A DNA stretch of 64,000 nucleotides from Janthinobacterium agaricidamnosum (lineage in GTDB: Bacteria; Pseudomonadota; Gammaproteobacteria; Burkholderiales; Burkholderiaceae_D). Below, one piece after another: positions 1-8,617 of the stretch. The notes beneath the pieces are model-generated. The model saw nothing but the letters and a program-made list of their open reading frames with translations, was not told the DNA's origin and ran no database searches. Made by a program: the position numbers and the translations under genes. Location of the stretch: assembly GCF_003667705.1 (NCBI RefSeq), contig NZ_CP033019.1, positions 868,001 to 932,000 of the forward strand, in the 5' to 3' direction. Every line of letters begins with the position of its first letter. The stretch's first letter is position 1.

Positions 1-824
1 TCCAGGGCGGGCACGGCGCCTTGCCGGTTCAGCGAGTCGCGGCTGGCGCGGGCGCTGCGCGGATTCTTGAAATTGAAGCTGGCTACCGTCATTTGGCTTG
101 GGGCCATGCGCCGCACCGTGCTCCATTGATGCACGCCATCGTCTTCCAGGGAGCCGGCCTGGTGCTGGAAGGGCATTTCGCTCAGATCGCCATCGATGGG
201 CTTGCCGGTGGTGCTGTCGTCGGACAGCCACAAGGTGTGGCCGTCAAAGCGGTGTTCGTAGCGGTAGTGCCATCCCAGCTGCTCCCAGTGGCGGTGCAGC
301 AGGTTGTGGTCGCTCTCGTTGTGCTGGCATGTATAGGTGATGGCGGGGTCCAGGCCGCTGGCGGCCAGCTTGTAGTCGCGCATCAGGTAGTCATCGAAGA
401 CCTTGTCCGTCAGCGCCGCCACCGTCAAGCCGTGGAAGGCGACATTGTTTTGCCGCAAGTGCAGGTGCGACAGCCATGGTTCCAGCACCATTTCATAGAA
501 AGCAAAACCGCCGTCCGTGCGCAGGAAGCGGAATTCGAACACATAGCCATTGAAGTAGCGCAAGGTGCCGTCTTCGCGCACCAGTTCGATGGTCACCATC
601 TTGCCCATCACTTTGTCGAGGGCGATGCAGGCGCCGTCGGACAATACTTCCACCACATAGGAAAAATCGCGCGACAGGCTTTCGCTGGCGGCCAGGCTGT
701 TGGCCAGGAACTGGACGCCGGCAGGGCCGTCGCCATGCGGAAAGTGCAGGCGCAGCAGGCGCTGGCCCTGCATGTCGCCCATTAATGCCGTCCATGCCGC
801 CGTCGTATCGGGGAACTGGCTCAT
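1..824 (-). CDS. vgrG: Type VI secretion tip protein VgrG, N-terminal part (runs off the left edge)
   Basis: The minus strand is open from an ATG at 824 to the window edge, giving the first 274 residues of a VgrG spike protein. The reading begins MSQFPDTTAAWTALMG and continues with the gp27-like phage GPD fold hallmarks: a segment FRTDGGFAFYEMVLEPWL-like (read LRTDGGFAFYEMVLEPWLS) near residues 95-115, QNNVAFHGLTVAALTDKVFDDYL after it, and the YEHRFDGHTLWLSDD strand. VgrG trimers cap the Hcp tube and carry effectors out of the cell. The gene follows tssG after 78 bp on the same strand, so it is probably co-transcribed with the two baseplate genes. The gp5-like needle and any C-terminal effector extension lie outside the window. 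The family call is firm; the cargo cannot be judged. Confidence 0.88.
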   Translation of the reverse strand, partial: MSQFPDTTAAWTALMGDMQGQRLLRLHFPHGDGPAGVQFLANSLAASESLSRDFSYVVEVLSDGACIALDKVMGKMVTIELVREDGTLRYFNGYVFEFRFLRTDGGFAFYEMVLEPWLSHLHLRQNNVAFHGLTVAALTDKVFDDYLMRDYKLAASGLDPAITYTCQHNESDHNLLHRHWEQLGWHYRYEHRFDGHTLWLSDDSTTGKPIDGDLSEMPFQHQAGSLEDDGVHQWSTVRRMAPSQMTVASFNFKNPRSARASRDSLNRQGAVPAL

Positions 825-902
825 CGTGCATCGCTTCACGTTAGGAATCGTTGGCCGACTGTAGCAATAGCGAACACAAGCGTTTTTGCGCGGCAACAAG
901 AT

Positions 903-1943
903 TCAATCGTTGAGTGAGGGCATCAATTGCATTTCGTAATGCATGTCATCGCGGTGGCGCGGCGTTGTTGCATCGCCGAGGAAACTGTTGCGGCCGAGGC
1001 CAGCTTGCCCGGTGGCCGTCAACGCCATTCCCCGCACATCGCTGGCGCGCAGCACCAGCACGATGTCGTAGCGCACGAGCGGCTGGCGGAACAGCGTCAG
1101 CATGTGCCGCAGCGCCGCGCTGGCCGGGGCGCGCGGCAGGAAGCCGGCGTGCTGTTCCGCGGTGAGCGGGCCGAGGCGCAGGCGTACGGCCAGGTCGGGC
1201 CGGCGGCAGCGCTCGCCGACGGTGGCGCGCTGGCCCAGCACGGCGTTTGCCATGCCCAGCGCCGTTTGTTCGCGCGGCGCCAGCACGTCCATGGCGCCCG
1301 TCGCCTCGTCGATATGGCAGGGCACGCCGAAGTGGTCGGCGAGGATGCGCGCCATGACGACGGACGAGATGTTGCGCTGCTGGAGCAAGCCGCTGTACAG
1401 GCCGGCGGCGGCCTCGTCCTGGCTTGGGCGGCATGCGGCCAGGGCCAGCAGGCGCGTCAGGAAGTCCCCGCTGTGGCCGGCTTGCTCGATGCGGTATTTT
1501 TGCCAGGCCTGGTAAAACAGGACGACGGTGCGGCTGGAAAACAGGTCGAGAAAAGCGCGCGGGCTATTCTCTCGTTCGCTGTACTGGTGGGCGGCAATGC
1601 GCTCCGAGTAGTGGCTGGGCAAGCAGCCCTGGCAACCCAGCAGGCCCATGAAGGCGGGCGTGATGTGGATATGGTGTACATGACCCGACAGCAGCGCTTG
1701 CAGCAAGGCATCCGCATCGGCGATCCCGCTTGTCGTGAGCGTCTCGACCTGGCTGGCTGGAAAGCGCAGCGAGACGCTATTGTCGAAGCGCATGACCTTC
1801 GCCAGCGCCGTGTGTTCATCGATGCCGTGTTCGGCCAGCCAGGCCAGCAGCAGGCGCAGCGCCTGGAAGCACTCGAAGCGCTGCGGCGCGTCGAGCAATT
1901 GCTGGATCACGCTGGCGTGGCGTCGGCGCTGCGTTCTGGGCAT
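903..1943 (-). CDS. tssG: Type VI secretion baseplate subunit TssG
   Basis: This 346-residue protein matches the TssG (ImpH/VasB) family in length and in features: the N-terminal FECFQALRLLLAWLAEHG helix, the segment VSLRFPASQVETL, a HHIHITPAFMGLLGCQGCLPSHYSE stretch around residues 92-115, and the C-terminal LVRYDIVLVLRASDVRG region. TssG forms the baseplate wedge with TssF, TssK and TssE at the inner membrane side of the type VI machine. The start codon is an ATG at 1943 preceded by GAGGAAA. The gene overlaps the end of tssF by 37 bp, which supports translational coupling. I see no truncation. Confidence 0.93.
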   Translation of the reverse strand: MPRTQRRRHASVIQQLLDAPQRFECFQALRLLLAWLAEHGIDEHTALAKVMRFDNSVSLRFPASQVETLTTSGIADADALLQALLSGHVHHIHITPAFMGLLGCQGCLPSHYSERIAAHQYSERENSPRAFLDLFSSRTVVLFYQAWQKYRIEQAGHSGDFLTRLLALAACRPSQDEAAAGLYSGLLQQRNISSVVMARILADHFGVPCHIDEATGAMDVLAPREQTALGMANAVLGQRATVGERCRRPDLAVRLRLGPLTAEQHAGFLPRAPASAALRHMLTLFRQPLVRYDIVLVLRASDVRGMALTATGQAGLGRNSFLGDATTPRHRDDMHYEMQLMPSLND

Positions 1944-3748
1944 CGTAGGATTTCCTCGCCGCTGCGATGGGACAGCAGCGTCAGTTGGCTAAAGCAGTTG
2001 AGCTGGCTGTTCAGGGCGAAGTAGCGCTGCAGCACCTGGGCAAAAATAGAGATGCTGGTGCCGACGAAGGCTTGCTCGTCAATGCCCAGGCGGATGGCGA
2101 TGCCGGGCATCAGGGTGGGAAACGGTAGCGTTGGCATCCACGCGCGCGTGCTGCCGTGCTCGAGGGTGACGATGCCCTGGATCAGCCGTTGCGTGGTGGG
2201 CGAGCGGGGCAGGTCGTACAGGCTCAGCATTTTCTGGAAGTCGCCCAGGCCAGCCTGCGTCAGGCTCGAGTAATTGAGCGACAGGTGCGCAATCAGGCGC
2301 CAATGCGTGTCCGCCAGGAAACGCATGCTGGGCGTGGGCTTGCGCAGGAAGCGCGCGGGGATGCCGTCGGGCACGTCCTCGGCCAGCAGGTCGCCGCCGG
2401 GCAAGCCGTAGTGCAGTTGCGTGGGCAAGTCGCGGTTGCTGCACAGCAGCTGCGTCGAAACGGTGGCGCAGGCCGCACTGCCCGGCGAAAACTGCGGGTC
2501 GATCAGGCTCAGGCGCATTTCATGGCCGGGGCTGACGTCCGCCACGGCTTCGTCGCGGCGCGCCAGCCAGTATTGGCCATGCTCAGTCTGAGAACCTTGC
2601 AGCGTGGCATACAGCGGCAAGAAGGTGCTCAGACGCTCGCCGGCCTCGTCCTTGCGCACCAGGGTGACGGTCTCGATGCTGTGGATGTCGTAGGCAAACG
2701 CATGCGTGGCATCGGCCACCAGCGCGTAGTCGGGCTCCGTGTGCGTGAGGCGGATCGGCACGCCGGACTTGGCAAACAGGTTGACGACGGGCGTGCAGCC
2801 TGGCAGCAGGTTGTCGCGGCTGACGCCGGAGAGCAGGCGCGCCTCGTGGCTGTCGCTGCGCACGCCTTTGAGCGGCAGGTGCAAGGTGAACTGGCGGCAC
2901 TGTTTCGGCAGCAAGGCGGCCAGCAGGGACCAGGCGACGTCGATGAAATGGAATTTTTCCGGGAAGGAGAAATACTCGGTCAGCAGGCGCAGGGCCGGGT
3001 GCGAGCGGGCGGAAACGGGGATCAGCGCATCGTCGTCGGCATAGCCGGCCGGCGCCAGCGGCATACCGTCGACGGCCAGCCACGGACTGTGTTCGTCCAG
3101 CGCTACATACGCGCCCGTGCTGCGCAGGAACAGGGCGTCGAGCAGGGCCGCGCGCACGGACGGTTCGCCATCGGCAAACAGGCGCAGGCTGGACAAGCCG
3201 GCCTGGTCCAGGCGGTAGTTGTCGCTGCTGCTGGTGAACTGAATGCTGAGCAGGGCGCTGGCACCGTCGGGCAGGTGCAGGCCGGGCGGCGCGTCGATGA
3301 GCGGCGAAAAATGCAGGCGAGAAATAGCCAGCGGTGCCAGGGTCACGTCATACGCGCTGGTAAATTTGCAAGCGACGCCCTGCACCGGCTGCGAGCGCAG
3401 CACGGTGCCGCGCGCCACATGCGCCACCTGGGCCAGCTGGCCGCCGCCCGGCGCTTCGTCTGCCGCGATGCGCACGATGGAACATGAGGGAAACGGCCGC
3501 AGATAGTGCGGGTACAAAGTTTCCAGCAGAGAATTGGTGAATTGCGGATAGGCGTCGTCGAGGCGCTTGGCGACTCTGGCCGTGAGCAGGGCGACGGACT
3601 GGATCAGGCGCTCGACGTGCGGGTCTTCGCACGTCTCGCCGGCGATCAGCAGGCGCCCGGCCGCTTTCGGATAGCGGCTGGAAAACTCGCGCGTGTACTG
3701 GCGGAACAGGCCCAGCTCACGCTCATAATACGGCAGCAGTTGTTCCAC
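1907..3748 (-). CDS. tssF: Type VI secretion baseplate subunit TssF
   Basis: The 613-residue product has the usual TssF (ImpG/VasA) length and opens with the family signature of LLPYYERELGLFRQ, then ETCEDPHVERLIQSVALLTARV and the TLYPHYLRPFPS motif near residues 70-82. TssF and TssG build the baseplate wedge that docks the Hcp tube and VgrG spike. The chosen start is a GTG at 3748 with GGAG about nine bases upstream; no better upstream ATG is seen. It is the first type VI gene in this direction, since the next gene on the same strand (3827-4690) is an unrelated porin, so a promoter is expected in the 78-bp gap 3749-3826. The rest of the type VI cluster must lie to the left or elsewhere. Confidence 0.93.
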   Translation of the reverse strand: MEQLLPYYERELGLFRQYTREFSSRYPKAAGRLLIAGETCEDPHVERLIQSVALLTARVAKRLDDAYPQFTNSLLETLYPHYLRPFPSCSIVRIAADEAPGGGQLAQVAHVARGTVLRSQPVQGVACKFTSAYDVTLAPLAISRLHFSPLIDAPPGLHLPDGASALLSIQFTSSSDNYRLDQAGLSSLRLFADGEPSVRAALLDALFLRSTGAYVALDEHSPWLAVDGMPLAPAGYADDDALIPVSARSHPALRLLTEYFSFPEKFHFIDVAWSLLAALLPKQCRQFTLHLPLKGVRSDSHEARLLSGVSRDNLLPGCTPVVNLFAKSGVPIRLTHTEPDYALVADATHAFAYDIHSIETVTLVRKDEAGERLSTFLPLYATLQGSQTEHGQYWLARRDEAVADVSPGHEMRLSLIDPQFSPGSAACATVSTQLLCSNRDLPTQLHYGLPGGDLLAEDVPDGIPARFLRKPTPSMRFLADTHWRLIAHLSLNYSSLTQAGLGDFQKMLSLYDLPRSPTTQRLIQGIVTLEHGSTRAWMPTLPFPTLMPGIAIRLGIDEQAFVGTSISIFAQVLQRYFALNSQLNCFSQLTLLSHRSGEEILRCPERSADATPA

Positions 3749-3826
3749 GGTCGCGCTCTCCGCCAGCAGGAAAGCTTCATGCTGGCATCAGGCGCGACGG
3801 TGGGTGTTGATGAGAAACAATGATTC

Positions 3827-4690
3827 TTAGAAATGGTATTCCGCGCGTATCATCGGCGTCTTCGCCGTCTGGCCCACGTTGCCCGTGGTGGCGGGCGAGT
3901 TGCCGAACTTGTTCTTCCAGTACTGGTATTCGAGGCCCACGCGGAAGGTGTTCTTGGCGCTGCCCAGGGCCGCGCCCACGTCGTACATCACTTGCATGTC
4001 GATATTTGTTTCCACGGCCGTGTCGCGCCCCACTTCATCCTTGCCTTTCGAGTCGATGAGGTTGAAGAAACCTTCGAACGAGAACAGCGGCGACAAGGGG
4101 ATGGCCCAGGCGCCCGTCAGCATGGCGTGCGTTTTATACGTGTAGCGGCCCGTCACTTGCGAGATGGGCGGGAAGGCGCCGCTGGGGGCGTTGCTTTCGC
4201 GCAGCAACAGCAGGCTGGTGTTGAAGAAGCCGGGCACGTCCCACATCAGGGTCGGGCCGGCCACCAGCATGCGCTTGCGCGAGTTGTAGCCGACGTCATT
4301 TTTCGTGTTGACGTCGAAGCCCAGGGTCACGCCGACGCCGCGCACGGGGCCGAACTTGATGTCGCTGCCGCGCACCTTGCCGATGTCGATGGTGTTGCGG
4401 TACACCAGGTAGGCCTCTTGCGCGCCGGACGTTTTACCGAGCGCGCCGGGGTCCTTGCTGTCGGACATCAGGAAGTCCAGGTTGACGAAGTTGCTGCCGT
4501 ATTTGTAGCCGCTGGCGTGCGTGATGGCAAAGATGTTTTTCTTGATGTCGTCCGGATTGAACGGCTCGCGGTAGTCATTGCCGGCGCGCCAGCTCAGCGC
4601 GGTATCGCTCCATTCGGCAGCCTGGGCGGTCGCGCCCATGCCCAGGGTGGTAGTGAGGCAGAGCAACAGACAAGGTAGGGTTTTTGGCAC
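3827..4690 (-). CDS. Tsx-like nucleoside-specific outer membrane channel
   Basis: The preferred start is a GTG at 4690, eleven bases after AGGAGCCG, giving 287 residues with a clear signal peptide (cationic MPKT, hydrophobic core LPCLLLCLTTTLGM, cleavage near TAQA-AEW). An ATG 96 bases further upstream would add 32 residues ahead of the signal and is less likely. The mature part is an alternation of short amphipathic strands ending in RAEYHF, the terminal Phe expected of outer membrane beta-barrels, and the sequence resembles the Tsx/OmpK channel family (SWRAGNDYREPFNP, TKTPMIRAEYHF). Tsx channels pass nucleosides through the outer membrane. Its position head to head with a BMP-type nucleoside ABC importer (5091-9703) supports that role here. 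The family is fairly sure; the substrate is inferred. Confidence 0.82.
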   Translation of the reverse strand: MPKTLPCLLLCLTTTLGMGATAQAAEWSDTALSWRAGNDYREPFNPDDIKKNIFAITHASGYKYGSNFVNLDFLMSDSKDPGALGKTSGAQEAYLVYRNTIDIGKVRGSDIKFGPVRGVGVTLGFDVNTKNDVGYNSRKRMLVAGPTLMWDVPGFFNTSLLLLRESNAPSGAFPPISQVTGRYTYKTHAMLTGAWAIPLSPLFSFEGFFNLIDSKGKDEVGRDTAVETNIDMQVMYDVGAALGSAKNTFRVGLEYQYWKNKFGNSPATTGNVGQTAKTPMIRAEYHF

Positions 4691-5090
4691 TTTCGGCTCC
4701 TGATGGCGGTGTTGGAAAACGGGAACTGGGATGGCTGGGTGCAGGGGGGAACCCACTGGCGCGCATGTCGCGCTGCGGTGTGGCATTGCGCGCCGTTCAA
4801 TCCATGATGCGAGAAGCGCAGCGCTGGGCGATATGTCTTATCTGCATACTTACTATCAGTTCTTGCATATAATCATCGCACCTTCTCAGCCTTGCGGGGC
4901 AAGGCGGCCGCTGTAAAGCTGATAATTTTTTTCAAAATTGTATACAGGTGTTGTTTTTTTGTGGAAATAGAAATGCGCGCCGCCACACCATCCCCCAAGC
5001 GCCGCGGATGCCGATAGGATAGAGACAAGAGCTTGAATTTTTCCACCGGCGATGATGCCGGCGACCCCGCAGCGAGGCACGAAAAAAACA
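4691..5090. promoter_or_regulatory. 400-bp divergent control region between the Tsx-like channel and the nucleoside ABC operon
   Basis: No gene is seen here. The stretch is clearly more AT-rich than its surroundings between about 4835 and 4975. It holds a TATAAT at 4869-4874 without a convincing partner -35, runs of T at 4927-4932 and 4955-4961, and a near-palindrome TTGTATACAG at 4938-4947 that resembles operators of GntR-type regulators. Divergent promoters for both transcripts are expected; which boxes are used cannot be decided by eye. Confidence 0.4.
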
Positions 5091-6605
5091 ATGACGGCAC
5101 GCCTGGAATTACACGACATCAGCAAGCGCTATCCGGCCGTGGTGGCCAATGACGGCATCGACCTCACCGTCGCGCCCGGACAAATTCACGCCGTGCTCGG
5201 CGAGAACGGCGCCGGCAAATCGACCTTGATGAAAATCATCTACGGCGCCGTGCAGCCCGATGGCGGCCGCATCGTGTGGAATGGCCGCGAGGTCGAGATC
5301 GCCAACCCGTCGGCCGCGCGCGCGCTGGGCATCGCCATGGTGTTCCAGCACTTTTCGTTGTTCGACACTTTGACGGTGGCGGAAAACATCGCCCTCGGCT
5401 TGCCTGCCGGCACCAACATGGCGGAGCTGGCCCAGCGCATCGAAGACACAGCGCGCCAGTACGGCCTGGACCTGGAACCGCAGCGCCACGTGCACACGCT
5501 GTCCGTCGGCGAATGCCAGCGCGTGGAAATCGTGCGTGCCTTGCTGGCCAAGCCGCAACTGCTGATCCTCGATGAACCGACGTCCGTGCTGACGCCGGGC
5601 GCCGTGGAAAAGCTGTTCGCTACCCTGCGCCTGCTGGCGGCCGAAGGCTGCAGCATCCTGTACATCAGCCACAAGCTCGACGAGATCCGCGCCCTGTGCC
5701 ATACGTGCACCGTGGTGCGCGCCGGCAAGAACGCGGGCGTGTGTGACCCTTCGCAAGAGTCGGCGGCCAGCCTGTCGCGCATGATGATCGGCGCGGAGCC
5801 GCCCGCCGTCACGCGCGTCGCGCGCGCGCCCGGCGCGGCCATGCTGAGCGTGCGGCAGCTGGATTTGCCGAAGAGCCATCCGTTCGCCACGCAATTGATC
5901 GACATCCATTTCGACGTGTGCGCGGGAGAAATTGTCGGCATCGCTGGCGTGTCCGGCAATGGCCAGCAGGAATTGCTGGCCGCCCTGTCGGGCGAGGACC
6001 TGCGCGCGGCGCCCGCCAGCATCGTGCTGAACGGCACGCCTGCCGGCCGCTTGCCGCCGGGCCGCCGGCGCGCCCTCGGTTTCGGCTTCGTGCCGGAAGA
6101 GCGGCTGGGACGCGGCGCCGTGCCCGACATGGGGCTGGCCGACAACGTCTTATTGAGCTTGCAGACCCCCGCCACCATCCGCCACGGCTTCCTGCGCCGT
6201 GGCGCGATCGCGCAGCGGGCGGCCGCCATCATCGCCCGCTTCCAGGTGAAGGCGGGCGGGCCGCAGGCGCTGGCGCGCAGCCTGTCGGGCGGCAACTTGC
6301 AGAAATACATAGTCGGACGCGAAGTCATGCGCGAGCCCACGGTGCTGGTGGTGGCGCAGCCGACCTGGGGCGTGGACGTGGGCGCGGCCGCGCAAATCCG
6401 CGCCGAATTGCTGGCGCTGCGCGACGCCGGTTGCGCGCTGCTGGTCGTCTCGGAAGAACTCGATGAATTGTTCGAGATCAGCGACCGCCTGCTGGTGATG
6501 GCAAAAGGAAAAATTTCACCGTCGCTGGACGTGGGCGAGGCCAGCGTCGATCTCGTTGGGCAATGGATGAGCGGGCTGTGGCCGCAGGAGGCTGCCCATG
6601 GCTAA
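5091..6605 (+). CDS. Nucleoside-type ABC transporter, double ATPase subunit
   Basis: This 504-residue protein carries two fused ABC domains, as in RbsA/MglA and in BMP-type nucleoside importers. Domain 1 has Walker A GENGAGKST at residues 37-45, signature LSVGEC and Walker B LLILDEPTS. Domain 2 has the degenerate Walker A of this class (VSGNGQQE), signature LSGGNLQK and a Walker B in which Gln replaces the catalytic Glu (VVAQPTWGVDVG), so only one ATP site is expected to hydrolyse. The start at 5091 fits the family alignment (MTARLELHDISKRYP); an in-frame ATG at 5052 is possible but would add 13 unlikely residues. The stop overlaps the next gene by 8 bp, the first link of a four-gene operon. 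Confidence 0.9.
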   Translation: MTARLELHDISKRYPAVVANDGIDLTVAPGQIHAVLGENGAGKSTLMKIIYGAVQPDGGRIVWNGREVEIANPSAARALGIAMVFQHFSLFDTLTVAENIALGLPAGTNMAELAQRIEDTARQYGLDLEPQRHVHTLSVGECQRVEIVRALLAKPQLLILDEPTSVLTPGAVEKLFATLRLLAAEGCSILYISHKLDEIRALCHTCTVVRAGKNAGVCDPSQESAASLSRMMIGAEPPAVTRVARAPGAAMLSVRQLDLPKSHPFATQLIDIHFDVCAGEIVGIAGVSGNGQQELLAALSGEDLRAAPASIVLNGTPAGRLPPGRRRALGFGFVPEERLGRGAVPDMGLADNVLLSLQTPATIRHGFLRRGAIAQRAAAIIARFQVKAGGPQALARSLSGGNLQKYIVGREVMREPTVLVVAQPTWGVDVGAAAQIRAELLALRDAGCALLVVSEELDELFEISDRLLVMAKGKISPSLDVGEASVDLVGQWMSGLWPQEAAHG

Positions 6606-7674
6606 GTTTGCCTTGCGTCTGGAAGCCCGTCCTGCACCGTCGCGCCTGATGTCGTGGCTATCGCCCGTGCTGGCCGTGCTGCTCACGGTACTGTGCGGCG
6701 CGCTGCTGTTTGTTGCGCTGGGACACGATCCGCTGGCGGGCCTGGCCGTGTTCTTTGTCGAACCCTTGCGCGACGCGCACGGCTGGTCCGAGCTGGGTCT
6801 CAAGGTGGCGCCTTTGCTGCTGATCGCCGTCGGCCTGGCCATCTGCTTTCGCGCCAACATCTATAACATCGGCGCGGAAGGACAGCTGACCCTGGGCGCC
6901 ATCTGCGGCGGCGCGGCGGCCTTGTACCTCGACGATGGCGTGGGGGGCGCGGCCATCATCGGCATATCCCTGCTGGCCGGCATGGCGGGCGGCATGGCGT
7001 GGGCGGGCCTGGTGGCCTGGCTGCGCGATCGCTACAACGCCAGCGAAATCCTCGTCTCGCTGATGCTCGTCTACATCGCGCAATTGCTGCTCAGCTATCT
7101 CGTGTATGGCGTGCTGCGCGATCCGGAAGGATTTAATTTTCCGCAGTCGAAACTGCTGTCGGACGGCTTGCTGTTGCCGATGGTGATCAGCGACACGCGC
7201 TTGCACGTGGGCATCGTATTTGCCTTGCTGGCCTCGCTGGGCGGCTGGCTGTATCTGTCGCGCAGCATTGCCGGCTTCCGCCTGCGCGTGGGCGGCATGG
7301 CGCCGGCCGCCGCCCGCTATGCGGGCTTTTCCTCGCGTAAGACCTTGTGGTCGTCCTTGCTGATCTGCGGCGCCCTGTCCGGCTTGGCGGGTGCCTGCGA
7401 AGTGCTGGGACCGATGGGGCAGCTCACGCCCACGGTCTCGCCCGGCTACGGCTTTGCCGCCATCATCGTCGCCTTCGTGGGGCGGCTGCATCCGGTCGGC
7501 GTGATTTTTTCCAGCTTCGTCATGGCCCTGTTCTATATCGGCGGCGAACTGGCGCAATCGCGCCTGGGTTTGCCCAGCGCCATCACGGGCGTGTTCCAGG
7601 GCATCTTGCTGTTTGCCTTGCTCGCTTGCGATGTGTTGATCCAATACAAACTGCGCTGGAGGAAACATGGATAA
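6598..7674 (+). CDS. Nucleoside-type ABC transporter permease 1
   Basis: The 358-residue protein is strongly hydrophobic, with about nine membrane segments and the BPD_transp_2 signatures of the branched-chain/ribose/nucleoside importer class: NIYNIGAEGQLTLGAI near residues 90-105 and GFAAIIVAFVGRLHPVGVI in the last third. It pairs with the second permease at 7667 to form the inner membrane pore. The ATG lies inside the last codons of the ATPase gene and the stop runs 8 bp into the next gene, so translation is very likely coupled. Substrate assignment (nucleosides) rests on the BMP-type binding protein downstream and the neighbouring Tsx-like channel. Confidence 0.9.
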   Translation: MAKFALRLEARPAPSRLMSWLSPVLAVLLTVLCGALLFVALGHDPLAGLAVFFVEPLRDAHGWSELGLKVAPLLLIAVGLAICFRANIYNIGAEGQLTLGAICGGAAALYLDDGVGGAAIIGISLLAGMAGGMAWAGLVAWLRDRYNASEILVSLMLVYIAQLLLSYLVYGVLRDPEGFNFPQSKLLSDGLLLPMVISDTRLHVGIVFALLASLGGWLYLSRSIAGFRLRVGGMAPAAARYAGFSSRKTLWSSLLICGALSGLAGACEVLGPMGQLTPTVSPGYGFAAIIVAFVGRLHPVGVIFSSFVMALFYIGGELAQSRLGLPSAITGVFQGILLFALLACDVLIQYKLRWRKHG

Positions 7675-8596
7675 CCTGGCCCTGACGATAGCGCCTTTGA
7701 TTGCCGCCAGCATCAATGCGGGCACGCCGCTGATGCTCGCCGCGCTGGGGCTGCTCGTCAATGAAAAGGCGGGCGTGGTGAACCTGGGCGCGGAAGGCAT
7801 GATGCTGGTGTCGGCCATTACGGGCTTTGCCGTGGCCGTCAACACGGGCAGCCCCACCCTGGGCTTTCTGGCGGGGGCGGGCGCCAGCATGGTCCTGTCC
7901 GGCTTCTTTGCCTGGCTGACCGTGTGGCTGGGCACGAACCAGTACGCGACGGGCCTGGCCTTGTCTCTGTTCGGCGCGGGTGCGTCCACGTACATCGGCT
8001 TGAAGTATGTGGGCAACAGCTTGCAGAACGGCCGCTTCGGCATCCCTTTATTAGAAGACATTCCCGTGCTGGGGCCGGCCCTGTTCCGCCAGCATCCGAT
8101 GGTGTATCTGTCGCTCTTGCTGTGCGTGGCCATCGCCTGGTTTCTGTACCGCACGCGGGCAGGATTGGTGCTGCGCGCCGTGGGCGAGTCACCGTCTTCC
8201 GCGCATGCGCTCGGCTATCCCGTGCGGCGTATCCGCCTGGCGGCCGTGCTGTTCGGCGGCGCCTGCTGCGGCCTGGCCGGCGCGTTTTTATCGCTCGTGT
8301 ACACGCCGCTGTGGGTCGAGGGCATGGTGGCGGGACGCGGCTGGATCGCGCTGGCGCTGACGACCTTTGCCACCTGGCGTCCGGCGCGCGTGGTGGGCGG
8401 CGCCTACCTGTTCGGCGGCATCACGATATTGACGTTCCACGCGCAGGCGATGGGCGTGCCCATCGCGTCGCAGCTGCTGTCGATGCTGCCGTATGTGGCA
8501 GCCATCGTCGTGCTCGTGCTCATTTCCAGCAATGCCAATTACATCAAGCTCAACATGCCCGCTTCGCTGGGGAAAAATTTCAATCCCGGAAATTAA
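7667..8596 (+). CDS. Nucleoside-type ABC transporter permease 2
   Basis: This second BPD_transp_2 permease has 309 residues and about eight to nine membrane helices. Family marks are LMLAALGLLVNEKAGVVNLG with GAEGMMLV near residue 45 and GRGWIALALTTFATWRP around residue 225, the same EAA-like region seen in other permeases that work with BMP lipoprotein-type receptors. The start overlaps permease 1 by 8 bp and the binding protein follows after 21 bp, so all four genes should be on one mRNA. Confidence 0.9.
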   Translation: MDNLALTIAPLIAASINAGTPLMLAALGLLVNEKAGVVNLGAEGMMLVSAITGFAVAVNTGSPTLGFLAGAGASMVLSGFFAWLTVWLGTNQYATGLALSLFGAGASTYIGLKYVGNSLQNGRFGIPLLEDIPVLGPALFRQHPMVYLSLLLCVAIAWFLYRTRAGLVLRAVGESPSSAHALGYPVRRIRLAAVLFGGACCGLAGAFLSLVYTPLWVEGMVAGRGWIALALTTFATWRPARVVGGAYLFGGITILTFHAQAMGVPIASQLLSMLPYVAAIVVLVLISSNANYIKLNMPASLGKNFNPGN

Positions 8597-8617
8597 TCAC
8601 TGACCACAAGGAAAATC